A stretch of 64,000 nucleotides of DNA from Anastrepha obliqua (GCF_027943255.1 NC_072894.1:131307601-131371600); one strand, 5' to 3'; positions 33,817 through 46,345 are shown, numbered from the stretch's first letter. Notes: a model not told the origin generated them from the letters alone. A program made the numbers and translations.

Positions 33817-35072
33817 TGAATAAGTTCGTGCGGTTTTACAACAGATGGCGTAACTTGATTATTATTCCATCGATCCACATTTCCAAACATTCATTGGAGA
33901 GCTACTGTCGTAAGGCACAAACGTCAGTATAAGTTTTTTATTTGAAGCGTAAACAACAATATTTTTACCACACTTGAAAATGTCGAATTTCGTGCCAAAT
34001 AATGTGTTTTTGCGGGGAATTTTTTAATATGAAGAAAAAAGCAGCCGAAAGTCATCGTATCTTGGTGGAAGTTTATGGTGAGCATGCTCTAGCTGAGCGA
34101 ACGTGCCAGAAGTGGTTTGCACGCTTTAAAAGTGGTGATTTTGGCTTGGAAGACGAAGAACGCGAGGGTGCGCCGCCAAAGTTCATGGATACCGAATTGG
34201 AGGAATTGCTCGATCAAGATCCGGCTCAAACGCAAGAAGAGGTTGCAAAAACTTTGGGAGTTGATCAATCAACCATTTCCAAACGTTTAAAAGCCATGGG
34301 AATGATCCGAAAGGTAGGCCATTGGGTGCCGTATGAATTGAAGCCAAGAGACGTTGAACGCCGTTTTATGGCATGCGAACAACTGCTTCAACGGCACAAA
34401 AGAAAGGGTTTTTTGCATCGAATTGTGACTGGCGATGAAAAGTGGGTCCATTACGACAATCCAAAACGTCGGGCAACGTATGGATACCCTGGCCATGCTT
34501 CAACATCGACGTCGGCGCAGAATATTCATGGCCTGAAGGTTATGCTGTGTATCTGGTGGGACCAGCTGGGTGTTGTGTATTATGAGCTACTGAAACCGAA
34601 TGAAACGATTACGGGGGATGTCTACCGACGACAATTGATGCGTTTGAGCCGAGCACTGCGAGAAAAACGGTCGCAATACGCCGATAGACACGACAAAGTT
34701 ATTTTGCAACATGACAATGCTCGGCCACATGTTGCACAAGTGGTCAAAACATACTTAGAAGCGCTCAAATGGGATGTCCTACCCCACCCGCCGTATAGTC
34801 CAGACCTTGCGCCATCCGATTACTATCTCTTCCGATCGATGCAACATGGCCTGGCTGACCAGCACTTCCGTAATTACGATGAAGTCAAAAAATGGATCGA
34901 TTCGTGGATTGCGGCAAAACCGACCGAATTTTTCACAAAGGGAATCCGTGAATTGCCAGAAAGATGGGAAAAAGTAGTAGCAAGCGATGGACAATACTTT
35001 GAATATTAAATTTGTAACCATTTTACGTCAATAAAGTTTCAAATTGCGAAAAAAACCGCACGAACTTATTCA
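33817..35072 (+). mobile_element. full-length mariner element, 1,256 bp
   Basis: TGAATAAGTTCGTGCGGTTT at the left end is repeated inverted and without mismatch (21 bp) at the right end, with TA on both sides (33815-33816, 35073-35074). Size matches intact mariner elements (about 1.3 kb), and it holds a long transposase ORF. This is the best-preserved transposon in the window. Confidence 0.95.
34002..35009 (+). CDS. mariner DD34D transposase, N-terminus frameshifted
   Basis: The 335-codon frame covers AAESHRILVEVYGEHALAER (first helix-turn-helix), a second HTH around TQEEVAKTLGVDQSTISKRL, the WVPYEL linker motif (residues 108-113), the catalytic residues D145 (VTGDEKWVH), D238 (LQHDNARPH) and D273 (DLAPSDYYLF), and the end ERWEKVVASDGQYFEY. 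D238 and D273 are 34 residues apart, the mariner signature; similarity by eye is to the mauritiana/Mos1 type. The original start is probably ATG 33980 (MSNFVPNN...), which hits TAA at 34025; an indel between the two puts the rest in another frame. The protein could still start at 34002 or 34029, losing about 15-25 residues. Cut-and-paste transposition at TA is its family role. Confidence 0.93.
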   Translation: MCFCGEFFNMKKKAAESHRILVEVYGEHALAERTCQKWFARFKSGDFGLEDEEREGAPPKFMDTELEELLDQDPAQTQEEVAKTLGVDQSTISKRLKAMGMIRKVGHWVPYELKPRDVERRFMACEQLLQRHKRKGFLHRIVTGDEKWVHYDNPKRRATYGYPGHASTSTSAQNIHGLKVMLCIWWDQLGVVYYELLKPNETITGDVYRRQLMRLSRALREKRSQYADRHDKVILQHDNARPHVAQVVKTYLEALKWDVLPHPPYSPDLAPSDYYLFRSMQHGLADQHFRNYDEVKKWIDSWIAAKPTEFFTKGIRELPERWEKVVASDGQYFEY

Positions 35073-35074
35073 TA

Positions 35075-36628
35075 GTCCATCATTTAATAACGCACGAATT
35101 TCGTCATGCAAAGGCAATCCATCGAGACTCTCATGGGCATTATTTGCAGTTCAATCAGTGAGAAATTGTCCCTACTTAGCCTCCTTTGCAGGTAATCCAA
35201 ATGCGTTTTTGGCGTGAAACGTATTCTTTGGCAGACCTATCGTCGTTCGCAGGTGAAGTAGATCTAAAATTGGAAGTTACGTAGAACTACAAGAAGCCTA
35301 GTTTCAGCACCTTTCACATCCTTCTTAGATTTTAATATTGGAGCAGCCAAACGAAGTAGTCTGTTTCAAGCCTTTGTACCTGGGTATGCCAAAGTTGGGT
35401 ACAATCAGCCGCTCCGTCCAATTTCAGTTCAATTCACTCAACATTGTACTGCAGGTAACTTTCCTAATCCTACTTACCGCCGTGGCCATCACCTTCATTC
35501 ATAAGTTCGCTGGAAATCGCCAGCCAAAGTAAAATTTATTTATGTCCCTGTAACAATGTCACACCAATACGCTCGTAAAACCCAGCCTCAGAAGCCAATA
35601 AATCCAGCAGAGTGAGAACCTAATGCACTGCATGAGCAAAGACAAGCGGGAACGGCAGCTGGTAGGCAGAGGTCACCTAAGGCCATTAATATACAAATAC
35701 TTGAAATGTCTGTATTTTAAGCCATATTTGTATGCATATGTATTAGTGTATATATGTATGTGGGTATGTATGCGTGCATATTCATATTTATGTACGACCA
35801 TTATTGTCGGTGCATTTTGTGCCACTTCCGCATTACCATTACCAAGGTAATAGAAATTTCAGTTAAGCGTGCAATAATTCTTTTTTATAGCTCTACTCTT
35901 TATAGGTAAGTGCGACTTTTCTAAGGATATGCACGTAATCTGATTCTTCCTCTGCGTTTTTTCTTCTCTTCATCAACTGTTACGCTTCACTCCAAATCGC
36001 TCGCATGGACGGTGGGTATGTATGTATGTGTGTGCTGAATTTTATGATCCGGCTCAATGTAATTTTATTGTTCTGCTCTAATATCATCTCACCAACTCGT
36101 TTGCACGTCCGTTAATCTTTGTGATCGCATTATGAATCGGACATCAGTTCGACATTTGAATGGCGACAATAAATTTTTTCTTGACCTGTTTTTTTTACTT
36201 TTCATATATTTTAAAATGCTTTTGGGAGCATGCATTTGGGAGGCATAAAATGTGTGATAAAGTGTCAGTCTATATTTTCTGCAGAAATAATTTTTATTAG
36301 CAATTTGAATAGAAGATGCATGACTGGACGGACGTGTATAGGTATGTGTGTGGGTAGTAAGAAACGAGAAAGTTGATAAAGCGGAAGAAATGTTAAAGGT
36401 TGAAACTTTGAAGCATAAAATGCGGAATGTGATATATTTGCTAGAAGTTTTCATATTCTGTAAAAAGAGTACTACAAATTAGGCATTTAAAACGCCTGCT
36501 TAAAGGAGTTTTTAAATTTCAAAAACAAAAGAAATAAATTAAAAAATTATATAAAAAATATATAAAATTTACAAAATATCTGATAGAGTAAATTCAAAGA
36601 AAACGACCGAATTTGTGGAAATAAGTCA
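35075..36628. other. intergenic, no gene seen
   Basis: TATGTATGTG tracts near 35750-35770 and 36015-36032. The ORF starting at 35338 has no recognisable domain. Confidence 0.45.
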
Positions 36629-36920
36629 TGGGATTTGCACCACTATAATGCACCAACTCACAAGGCTCTCATAGGGAAGGACTTGCTGCCGAAAAACGCA
36701 GCAAATATCCACCAACCACCACCGAATTCACTTGACAAGGCTTCCGCCTAGCATTTGTTTCCTTCCAAAACTCGAATGCCCACCCCGAGATACCCATTTT
36801 AAACCGATCAAAGATATTAAAGAGAATTTCCGCCGAGAACTGAAGAAGATTCCGGAATATATGTTTGAAAAATATTTCGATTTTATTTTGGTGTAATCCT
36901 TGGCATGAATATATTATATC
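36629..36920 (+). pseudogene. degenerate mariner transposase C-terminus
   Basis: WDLHHYNAPTHKALIGKDLL corresponds to the usual LHHDNAPAHKAL block; the catalytic aspartate is Y here. A following frame gives QPPPNSLDKAS (from QPPYSPDLAP), and later DIKENFRRELKKIPEYMFEK matches the C-terminal helices. Stops and frame changes abound and no TIRs were found. It probably belongs to the same lineage as the fragment at 1-231. Confidence 0.7.
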
Positions 36921-37667
36921 GCGGGTGCTCTACTGAGAAGGCGCCCCATAAATTTAAATTATTAAAAAAATATTTTGCATTTTATTGACCAATTCCCGCT
37001 TACTTCTTTACAGAATTTATATTGAAATGCAGCTGCGGACAACAAATATCATATAATTATATGCAATAATGCTAAGTTGGCTACCCTGCCGCTGCAAAAT
37101 TGTGAGCAATGATGTCGGGGCTAAGCTGTCAAGAGCTGGGTTTTCTACCAATGCTGGAATCGTGCAATGCGTGACTTATTGGCATTTTTTGATAACTGAT
37201 TTATTTACTTCTTATTTTATTTATATTTTTTTTATGAAACCAAAGTTCATTCTCCTATAAAAACCATAAAAATTCAAGTATTAAACTTTATGAAAATTTG
37301 AAAATTTCTTCTTTTTCAAATTTTCATAACATTTTTACACAAATTTCAAACATTTTAATAAGAATTGAAGAAAAATTCCGAGTATGCAGTTTTATAGCTC
37401 CGATGTGGGGTGTTTTCTTCCATATACAAAAAGTCTAGCGTTCCTTATATAGAGAAAATGGCAAGAATAAAAAATTAACAGAAATCCATGGATATCTGAG
37501 TCACTTTTAGCTTGCAAAACATTATAAGAAAATTCAATGCGCTTTATACCTGCAAACTTAATATTTTTCGAAAAGCGAAATAAAAAATTTTTTGAACTTT
37601 GTATAAAATTTACAACTCAAAGTTTTTGTTGTATTAACAATAAATTAAAAGAAAAAAAAAAACAAAT
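36921..37667. other. AT-rich spacer
   Basis: No gene or recognisable repeat. It ends at the TTAA target site of the piggyBac element. Confidence 0.45.
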
Positions 37668-37671
37668 TTAA

Positions 37672-39488
37672 CCCCTTCGCGCCGGAGTTTTATTTTCGCT
37701 ACCGGAATACTTCTTGCACGCATACTCAAAAAGACGAAAAATATAATAGAAAAAATATGTTCTGCATACTTAAAAAGTCCTTAATTCCTTGCATTATCCT
37801 GGGACATATTATCAAAATAAGGATTTATATTGGGATAATTTAATAAACCGTCGAATTTAGTTTTAATTTATTTGAAAAATTTAGTATTTTTGTGTTTTAT
37901 TACAGAAAAAGTATTTACTTATGGTACGAGGCAAAACATTTGAAACAAAGTGCATTGTTGCATACAGAGCAAACGTAATTTGTTCTCGTTTCTTTTTGCA
38001 GGGAAGTGCATCGTACGCAACAACGTCGAGAACTACCTTTTAATGGTAAATGATCGCCTATATTCAAGAGCTCGGTACGTGGGCGTTTAGATGGTCTTCC
38101 ACCAGTTCGCCGAGTTTTTAACTCCTTGTGTTTGGTTCCTTCCACAATAAGGGACTCTGCTAATGGGACTATGGACTGTATCAGTGTTGATTTTTTACGG
38201 TTCCGGTCGTTATGCACAATCCAAGCATTAACAGTCAGAATCTTGAAAAAAACCTTTCTCCACCACTTTTGGGATTTCCGATTGATATCGTATACCGCTG
38301 CTTTCTGATCAGCTAGATCTACGCCCCCCACCAAACGATTATAGTCCACAATAGCTATTTTTCTTTCATATAGTAATATTTTGGAGCATTATCAGGTTTG
38401 TCACAATCATTTAAATATAGTTTCGAAGAAAGTAGAGTGAACCGATCGCGAGAAATACTTTGCTTTATCATTTCGTTTCCCATTGATGCGTGTTTGCTTC
38501 AATAATCATGTAATGATGGCAAATGGTTGTAGTGCATAATCATAGCCACGCCTAAAAACACCATTATTGCATATTCATCGGTTAATGCTCTATTAGTTTT
38601 CTTCTCTTTATTAAGTTTTTTTTTGTCGCTGATTTGTGCACTGTGCAATAAAAATACACAAACTTTTTGGAAAAAATTCTCTAAATACACGGAACTCGGT
38701 AGACCCTCTGGGAAGATCTACCAGAACTTGAGAATCTCTTTCTAATGGCATTCGAAATTTGGTTTCGAAACATCCATCTTCTATGATGTTAGTCCAGGTG
38801 GCAATGGCAGGTGCCTCACTCACCTCATTCTCGCATAATTCTTCTTCCTCATCCACACTCGAATTTATGTAATCGGCAGCATATTTTTCGTCTGCTTCAG
38901 AATAGAAAGCATCACTCTCACCTTCATAAGTATTATCTCCATCTGATTTGCTGTTCCTAGAGTTTGACGATGGTTTGTAGCTACTCTCAGATGGGCTAAA
39001 ATCTTCCTCTTCAGAGCTTTCATATAAAATATCTGCAACCTCTTCCACAGTGTACTTTTTCTTCGACATCTGGGAAAACCCAAATTGGTACAAATAAGTC
39101 CCATGTAAAATGCAAACTGGGACAATAGATCCCAAGACATACAAAATTATATGCTACTCACCTTTACTGATATTCTAAGAATGTATATTATTAAATGCAA
39201 TATAGGGAGAATTCTAAGTGCACTATTTACTGATTCGATGCTAACGATATGACGATCGCGGAACATATGTTTTTGACATCGTTTGTCTTGCCATATCGTC
39301 AAAATTTCTCAACATGTGCTTGTTAACTGGTTCAGTAGTGCCACGTATATTGTATATTAATTACGATTTTTTTTGGGATTTTTTTTATAAATGAAACCAA
39401 GAACTTTTATTGGGACAGTTAAGATGGAAGTTTTATTGAATAACTTTATTAGAGGCTGGGACATAGTGTCCCAGTAGGCGCGAAACGG
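37672..39488 (-). mobile_element. deleted piggyBac-like element with TTAA target sites
   Basis: TTAA flanks both ends (37668-37671 and 39489-39492), the hallmark target of piggyBac transposases. Left terminus CCCCTTCGCGCCGG and the reverse complement of the right terminus CCGTTTCGCGCCTA agree at 10 of the first 12 bases. A subterminal inverted pair (GATATGACGATCG / CATATCGTC) lies near 39246-39300. It is 1.8 kb long; about 2.4 kb would be expected with a complete transposase gene. Confidence 0.9.
37915..39069 (-). pseudogene. piggyBac transposase, catalytic core deleted
   Basis: Starts at ATG 39069 with MSKKKYTVEEVADILYESSE and an acidic, serine-rich N-terminus, then FETKFRMPLERDSQVLVDLP. 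It loses frame near 38690, then continues DEYAIMVFLGVAMIMHYNHL and later SISRDRFTLLSSKLYLNDCD. After about 38400 it jumps to VDYNRLVGGVDLADQKAAVY, INRKSQKWWRKVFFKI, and a C-terminal cysteine-rich zinc domain (CCVRC, CSVC, CFKC; ending ASYHK at 37915). The middle of the DDD catalytic domain is absent between YYYMKEK and VDYNRLVGG. The aspartate of GGVDLADQ is retained. Non-functional; host-domesticated copies do not normally keep TIRs and TTAA sites, so this is a recent decayed transposon. Confidence 0.9.
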
Positions 39489-39492
39489 TTAA

Positions 39493-42400
39493 AGAAAAAT
39501 GAATGAATAGTCAAAACTTTGGAATATATTTGCGCTGCTATTATTGCGGTCTCGTGCACAGTAAAATTTAAGCATTTAACATTAAAGACCACATTAGTTG
39601 TTGTTGTCATAGTAACGGCACACACATCGTCCATAAATGTTAGAGGAACGCTTCTGGATTGGCCAGAGTTGGGATCGAACCCGTAATGTAGAACCCACAG
39701 CCGTGGGAATGACCAGAATTGATATATAATATCATATTTGTCTCTCACGACCAGTGTATGAAAAAATATTTGTACACAGAATTCAAATAGCTTTTTTCGA
39801 TAATTTTTAAATAAATGGGTTTCTTTTGATTTGCAATTATGAATATTTTTTTAATTAAAAAATTTGATCACTCGATTTTACAGTCCTGCCGGTCATTGGA
39901 GCAAACTGACCTCTGTCATCTTTCGAGGCATGCCAATTTTCCAGTCGTGCTAGTGTTAATATATACATAGTCGACCCCTTGACTCTGCTTAATTCGGTTA
40001 GTAAGTTTGTTTTGGTCTGTCCGTCTGTGGGATCTCTTAAAAGCCGCTGATATTAGCCTTTATCTTCAACAGAAATCAGTCAATTGCACAGATCGTCATA
40101 AAAAAGTGAGTTCTTGTCCAAGACTTTGCACCTTGCTTTTATGGACCTGCTTTCAGGTGCAACACACAATCGGAACGGCTTGATTTTACCCCACTGTTAG
40201 TTTAATGGTCTTACACCTTCCACATCTGCAAACCCTGCAATTTTTGGTTCTCCAGAGGCGTAACACCACTCATCAGTCCTGCTTTGTATTCGCCTGATAC
40301 GAGCTAGCAATGAATCCAACGCCTCATCAGAAGAAGTAGTAGAGAAGGAGAAGTACCGGCACTAACCCATGCCCATTAGAGTCGCTCACTTTAAGATACT
40401 TGACTAAAGCCGAGAGTTTTTGCTATTTAAAATTTATGCAAAAAAGTGTTAGAAACACACAAATCTCAAGTTATTGCCTGCCGACAGCTTTCTTAGGTTA
40501 TTTTTACGGGGTAAACCAAACCGATGTCTCCCGATTCTGCGGCACCCATATCTAAGTAATAAATAATGTGAAAAGAAATATGGTTAAACTAGACTAGACC
40601 GCAGACCGAGGCTCAGTTTGAAATATTTAAAATCACTTCCCAAACCTATTCTACCCTTAAAAGGTAATTTCCATAGAAAGCAACGCCAGACGCCCATTTT
40701 CCGCAACTTTTAATTATATAGAAGTGAATAAATCTTATGAATAAATACTCATGCAAGTAGGAAAATTTATATGCGACCTATAAGCGTATGTGTGTGTGTG
40801 TGTGTGTGTCTTAAAAGCAAAATATTATATTTTTCACTCAACAGTTACACACATAAAAGTCAAAGGAGCAGCGAAACGTGATTGACAAAGGCCAGCAATA
40901 ATTCTACTTTCTTTATTATTTGCGCTCCTCATTCCACGTTATTTATGTATGTGGAGAGAACTTGTTTTGTTGTTTTGTCGTTGTTTTTGGCTTTTGTGTA
41001 TGTTTTACTAAAGGACTTGACAACATGTTGCACTAAATTTTCTTAGTGGCCTAAAGTGAAGACACCAAGAAGGTGTTGGATGAATGGTATACATACAGAC
41101 ATACATTCTTACATACACACACACACCCTTTTGTGCAATCTTACATTCGTATATTCGTACAATAAAGCGGTCATAAACAACACCGTCAGCGTTTAATTAA
41201 GGAAACGACTACTTGACATGTGGCGAGCAGCCACAAAATATTGTATGCCAAAAGCACAACAACAACAAAAATGCAATAACTTCAGCACCAAAGGAAAGGT
41301 ACCCAGCAGCACAGTTTGCTATTGAGTGATTAGTGCTACAGAGCTCATTATGGTGTAGAGTAGTAAGCATTGGTGCCAAGGGCTTCATATAAAAGGTACT
41401 GGTTTTGTAGCTTGACTGAATTAACGTGTACTCTACCGAAAGTCGCTTTAAGGCTTCTACCGCGTGATTGAGTACCACTGGATAGAACAGGCTTCGAAGG
41501 TCACGACAATTTTTTTTTTGTTAGCAGGTGCCGTCACTCGACAATTCAAAATTAAAAGTGCTTCTCATTTTGCCTGGATTATTCTAACCATTTTAAGTTA
41601 GTCAAAACAATGAAACCTTCTTGGCTGGCACACCCATTTAGGCCTTGGTGGTTTTCGATTTCTAAACCCAGAAATTCGATTGTTTCTTTTTTCCTTGTGT
41701 GCCGTGGAGTGTCCAAATTTCCCCGAGAGTTATGATGGGGTGCCAGAAATTTTATTTGTTATGGTAAAACATCGTCAACACTTCATTTAAAAAGGTCCAG
41801 CGATTTTTATTCTATTCTACAAATATTCTACAGGGATTCCCTGTCAAATGGTATATAGAAGTATTTTAGACATTGCCGCCAATTTTTCAGAAAATTTGTT
41901 TATTTGTAGGCTGAGTATAAAAGCAATAAAAAAGTTGGATACAATTTTTATAATTTTGTGAATTTTGATAAAGAATAATTTAAAGTGCAGTATTTTAGTT
42001 TATTTTTAACATTTTAACAAGTTTTTTTTCTAATTATTTAGGAAAAAAATCACTCTTTAGGTAATATATTTCTTTCTTTTGAAAAAATATCTTTCTTCTG
42101 GAAACAGTTTTTTTTTGGAATTTTTGTTTTACTTTTTTAACACACAAAAGGTCGGATGCTATTCCAACCACAAATTGTTGGTTCTTTTAATCCAAAATAT
42201 TTGGTAACTGATTTTCGTCGATTATGCACCAACTTCCTTTTAGGTTGGGTAAATTTGCCCCACTACACACACACACATACACGGGCTATACTTTAGTGAA
42301 GGCAAACGCTAATATTGTAGTTGTTGTTGCTGCTACTTGGTGTCTACTCAAAAGCCTGCAGTCACATTGCATTTATTGGAGATACAAACTAAAAGATACA

Positions 42401-43354
42401 ACACTTTGCTGTCACATCGATGCAGCAGAGCAGGCGCGCAGCGTAGAAGACGCGAGGTTGGTTGTAGAAGACTCAAACGCAGTTGGATACACTAGGCAGT
42501 AAGGAGCGATCGTGGAGTTTAGCCAGCAATAGTCACTAACAAAAGGCCAAGAAAGCGGAAAAAGTTCGCAATAGCTGTATACGTGTGCATGTATGGGTGC
42601 ATGTGTGTATTAGGTGATTGGTTGATTGAGGTGAAAATGTGCGCTGATGAAAATGTGCGAGTGTGAGGTGCTTTTTGTTGTTTGAACACACATTCAACTC
42701 ACTTAACTGTGGACAGGCCGCTAGTAAGCCTGTTGTTCGCTTTGTTGGTTACCGAGTTGGAGGTCAGTATTTGCTGATGACGCAGTTACTTATTGGTAAG
42801 CAGGTATATTCTTGTTAAACTTACATCCTTTGTGTTTGCTTGCTGCTGCCTGAGGTGCTTCGAAAACGAGGTTGAGTACGTGACAAAGGTACTTAGAGGG
42901 AAGTGCTTTTAATGGAGATGGGTGCTCGTTTACTTACTTACATCTGAAAGAAAATCTTTTACAACAAAGAAGTGAGTGACTGTAGGGTTTCAAGGAAACA
43001 AAGCAGATGTTTCATGTGCGCCTTTCTAGAAACTTCCATTTCGATAACAACTCCTTTCTCAAACAACCCGATTATGGAAGCAGTTAATAAAGCTTTTTTC
43101 GAAAAGTAGTCGAGCCCTCGCAAGCAATTCCTCCTAGAAAAGTTTTCACCCACTGCAGTTGTAGATTCTCAGCACAGAACAAAAAAACGTTGTCTGAAAT
43201 AAAAAACTAAATTTTTAAAAAACTAACTCAAACATCAGACTTTTGAGATGAACAGTATCGAGAAAAATCCAGGAAGAAAGAAGAAATCGTTTATTATCTG
43301 CATATGCAACTATCTTATCATTGCTTATCTTATCAAGAGCAAATAACCGCAAGG
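39493..43354. other. intergenic, no gene seen
   Basis: Contains a (TG)n tract at 40788-40809, ACATACATAC near 41090-41125 and T-rich stretches around 42000-42130. Small ORFs on both strands are unsupported. Confidence 0.45.
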
Positions 43355-43572
43355 GGATTCTCTTGCGCACCTTTCGCCCACTCTTGGAAAGATGGGCTTC
43401 GCGTAAACTCAGCGAGCGCTGAGTTAGTGCGCAGACGTGCAAAGTCGCGAGATCCTTCTGGCCACGGGTAGATCGGAGTGCTCGAAGGAACTTCTAAGGC
43501 TAACAAAGCCGCAGCTCTCAAATTTGGTAGGTGATCTTACCGGATATTGTCCGTTAGGTGTCCATGCGGTTG
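43355..43572 (+). pseudogene. LINE ORF2 C-terminal remnant
   Basis: One frame gives RWASRKLSER, then CKVARSFWPRVDRSARR; the next frame continues SKELLRLTKPQLSNLVGDLT then GYCPLGVHAVV. This is the segment between RNase H and the terminal zinc knuckle of I/R1-group LINEs (usual form ...KELL.L....L..LV..LTGHC.LG.HA.R). A stop at 43414 and one frameshift near 43490 break it. The fragment is short, with no tail or target duplication found. Confidence 0.65.
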
Positions 43573-44868
43573 TAGAGAGAGACTTGGGACTGCATCAATT
43601 CCTTTCTGCAAAAACTGTCTGGAGGATAAAGTGGAATCATCTCAGCCGTACTCAGCCTGGGCTCTCACTTTTTTATTACACCTGTGGATATAGCAGGTAT
43701 AAATATCACATACCTGGTGAATTTTATCTATAGCTTACAGCGGTTATTTCAAATATAATTAGCCACTGTTGGTCGTCATCCTCTAATCCAAAGCCCCTTC
43801 TTCATTTTTCAACCTGCTTAGTTCTTTTCGCTCTGTATGGATTCACAACGGCCGAACTTCGATTCTTTGTCCAAGTAGACTTCCTCTGGCGGGCAGTCAT
43901 TTAACCCCTACTACCCTATCTTATTTATAAAGCTGCAAAGTTTCGAGCTTTAGTTTCACTTATCAGATTCACTTATCTCAGATTTTAACTTTGGATTGAA
44001 GCCCAAACCGAAACACAAACAGCAAACGCGCAGATGAAACCAGCGGCCACCTTATTTTTTTCTCTCTCACAAATTTACTTAATTGACTCCTAATTCAATA
44101 ATAGGCTTAATTTTGATTTATAGCTTTCACTTCCACCTTTATGTTGTTTCTGTGCTTTTCTTCTAAGTCGTAATTTAATTAGCCCATCACTTAATTCAAA
44201 CACTTCAAATGCTCCAACTGCAACTGAATATTTGCTATTCACACAACACCCTCTTGCCACATTGATGTGCGTAGACAAGGCGGTTGGAGAGATTTGATTT
44301 TTGCTCCCACCGCTGCCAGAAATTTGTGAATTTACCTGTAAAGATGCCACGTAGTCGTGCAAATTGTGCAGCAAAGAAATTGGAAGCAACTTCCCAGTTA
44401 GCGTTTTATTGAAGAATTTATTTGCAACAGCTGCGTGGCATGTAGAAAGTGTGTCCGCAGAGATATTTGAATATGCTGCACAACTTGCGCTACACGTTGC
44501 AAAGTTTTGCCGAAAATAGCAGAGAGAGAGTGAGTACAGAGGAATGCGACTTGCATACAGAAACTTCGATTGCCAATCACTACCTTAGTTCTGCCAGCCG
44601 AAGGAAGTAAATTTGTTTGAACAACTTTGAAAGATAGAGTTGCTTACTTATTTCGAGAGTCAATGCTGTATTGTTCAAACAGTGAAATATACGTTTGCCA
44701 AAGTGTAGAACGTGAACAGGGCCGCTCGTATACGCTCGATAATGCTCACCATCTAAACCATCATAGGTAATACTTCGAGTCTTAAAATGTGACCGCTAAG
44801 AGAGAGTAGGTAACTTAGTTCCGAAGCTGCAACGCGTCAAGTATCTCAACACTAAACCCACCAGAAAT
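43573..44868. other. intergenic, two adjacent unassigned ORFs
   Basis: Minus-strand ORFs at 44398-44580 and 44090-44389 have non-repetitive composition but no recognised domain, and no convincing splice link between them. An AG-rich run lies at 44520-44530. Confidence 0.35.
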
Positions 44869-45013
44869 ATATATATATAACTGGCGCTTATATTCCATTT
44901 TATTGGGTGTTTGGTCGAGCTCCTCCTCCTATTTGTGACTAACAACATCAAGACGTTCCACAAATGGAGGGACCTACTATACAGTTTTAAGCCGACTCCG
45001 ATGCCAGATATTT
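44869..45013 (-). mobile_element. SINE-like repeat, 3' part
   Basis: On the minus strand it contains the GAGTCGGCTTAAAACTGT block, CCACAAATGGAGG-like words, GGAGGAGGAGCTCGACC and CCAAACACCC, ending at an ATATATATATA tail (44867-44879). At 45006 its internal AAAAAATATCTG segment passes into the TTTTA-rich block. Confidence 0.8.
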
Positions 45014-45276
45014 TTTTTTATAATTATTTATATTTTAATATTTTTATTTTTATTTTATTTGGAATTTCAATTCGTTTTATTTTGCTTCAATTTATTTTAT
45101 TTAAAGATACTTTATTACTTTTAGTTTAAACTATAATTTTTTTGTTTGATTTTGCCATATTTTTCTTATTTTTTCTATTTTAATTTACAGTTTATTTTAA
45201 TTTATTTTAGTATTTTTATCTTAAACAATTTTTTATTTGATTTTGCCTTATTTTATTTATTTATTTTTTCTATTTT

Positions 45277-46345
45277 GGTTGGTTGGTTGGTTTAAGGGTG
45301 ACCCCGCATCGGAGTGCCACATAGACCGCAAGTTGGGTCCGTTGTGTTGCCCTAGAGCTCATTATGTTATATGATTTCCCCACCTAACCGAGATTTTTAT
45401 TGTAGATTTTGGTCAAAGATATTAATTCGTTTCGAGAATTTGATGAGAGATTCGATTTTCAGGTTCGAGAGTACTGAAAGATTGTCAATTGTTGGAGAGC
45501 CAAGAAGAGCGAGTCGACTTCTGGCTAGACCGGGACAACTGCACAGCAAATGTCTGCTCGATACTTCCTCATCTTCGTCCTCACAGTATCTGCACAGGTC
45601 GTTTTGAGGAACCCCGAGCCGACGTGCGTGAGTGCCCAAAAGGCAGTGGCCGGTGATAAGAGATATTATATGCCTTAGTTCGTGTTTCGAAGGTTTTATA
45701 ACGGTTTTTGTCTGTTTCAGATTGCAGGATGGCCAGATTTGTCTGGTCGTAACGCAAGTAGTTTCCGCTCGCCACCTCCGATCAGCAATGCTGTGAAATT
45801 CTCGATCAATGAGCAATTTACATGTTGAGAGCGGAATGTGGATTGTGGGTAAGTTACTAACATTTGATTGCGCAGCTCCAGCTCTTGCGAGCTCATCAGC
45901 TTTGCAGTTACCTTCGAATCCACTGTGACCAGGTATCCAGATAACTTGGACAGAATTCTGAACACTTATCTCGTTAAGAGATAAGAGACAGGATCGAAAC
46001 ACATCTGAGTGGGTATAAGAGGAGATGAGTGCTCGAACGGCCGCTTGACTGTCGGTGAAAAAGCGGATATCCTCTAGTGATATTCTATTTTCTAAGAGAG
46101 TTTTCGCAGCATACCAGATAGCGCATACTTCCGCTTGGAATACGCTCGGGTAATCTAAATGATACAATAGATTGATGTGAGGGGAATTGGAAAAGATTCC
46201 AAATCCCACTTTGCCGTCTTGTTTTGAACCATCTGTATATATAGTCAGAGGGCCATTGATTTCGGTTAGATTTGTCTTCCATTCTTCCCTAGTGGGGAGT
46301 GAACAGGAGAATAGCAAGGGTGGTGATGGAAGACTTACATGACTT
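45277..46345 (-). mobile_element. 5'-truncated LINE with 13-bp target duplication
   Basis: TTTTTTCTATTTT occurs at 45264-45276 and again at 46346-46358, directly flanking the insert: a target-site duplication, although the host sequence is T-rich. The 3' end (low coordinates, minus strand) is a (CCAA)n tail seen as GGTTGGTTGGTTGG at 45277-45290. About 1.07 kb of the element is present: the RNase H domain, the C-terminus and the 3' UTR. 5' truncation is normal for target-primed reverse transcription. Confidence 0.88.
45397..46317 (-). CDS. LINE ORF2 fragment: RNase H and CCHC C-terminus
   Basis: A clean 306-codon frame. RNase H active-site residues are all in place: D29 (IYTDGSKQ), E63 (QAEVCAIW), D89 (FTDSQAAV), H131 (IPGHSGFEGN) and D141 (KADELARAG). 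The C-terminus carries ITGHCLLGTHARRLGVP and a CCHC-like knuckle (C242, C245, H256, C259). The domain order places it in an RNase H-bearing LINE clade (I/R1 group), not jockey. The RT and endonuclease are absent, so the native start lies outside the insertion; the ATG at 46317 is fortuitous. The lack of stops suggests a young insertion. Confidence 0.9.
   Translation of the reverse strand: MLFSCSLPTREEWKTNLTEINGPLTIYTDGSKQDGKVGFGIFSNSPHINLLYHLDYPSVFQAEVCAIWYAAKTLLENRISLEDIRFFTDSQAAVRALISSYTHSDVFRSCLLSLNEISVQNSVQVIWIPGHSGFEGNCKADELARAGAAQSNVSNLPTIHIPLSTCKLLIDREFHSIADRRWRAETTCVTTRQIWPSCNLKQTKTVIKPSKHELRHIISLITGHCLLGTHARRLGVPQNDLCRYCEDEDEEVSSRHLLCSCPGLARSRLALLGSPTIDNLSVLSNLKIESLIKFSKRINIFDQNLQ

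Noticed and set aside
43215..43521. Minus-strand ORFs of 75 and 62 codons
   Set aside because: They are antisense shadows of the plus-strand LINE fragment at 43355-43572.
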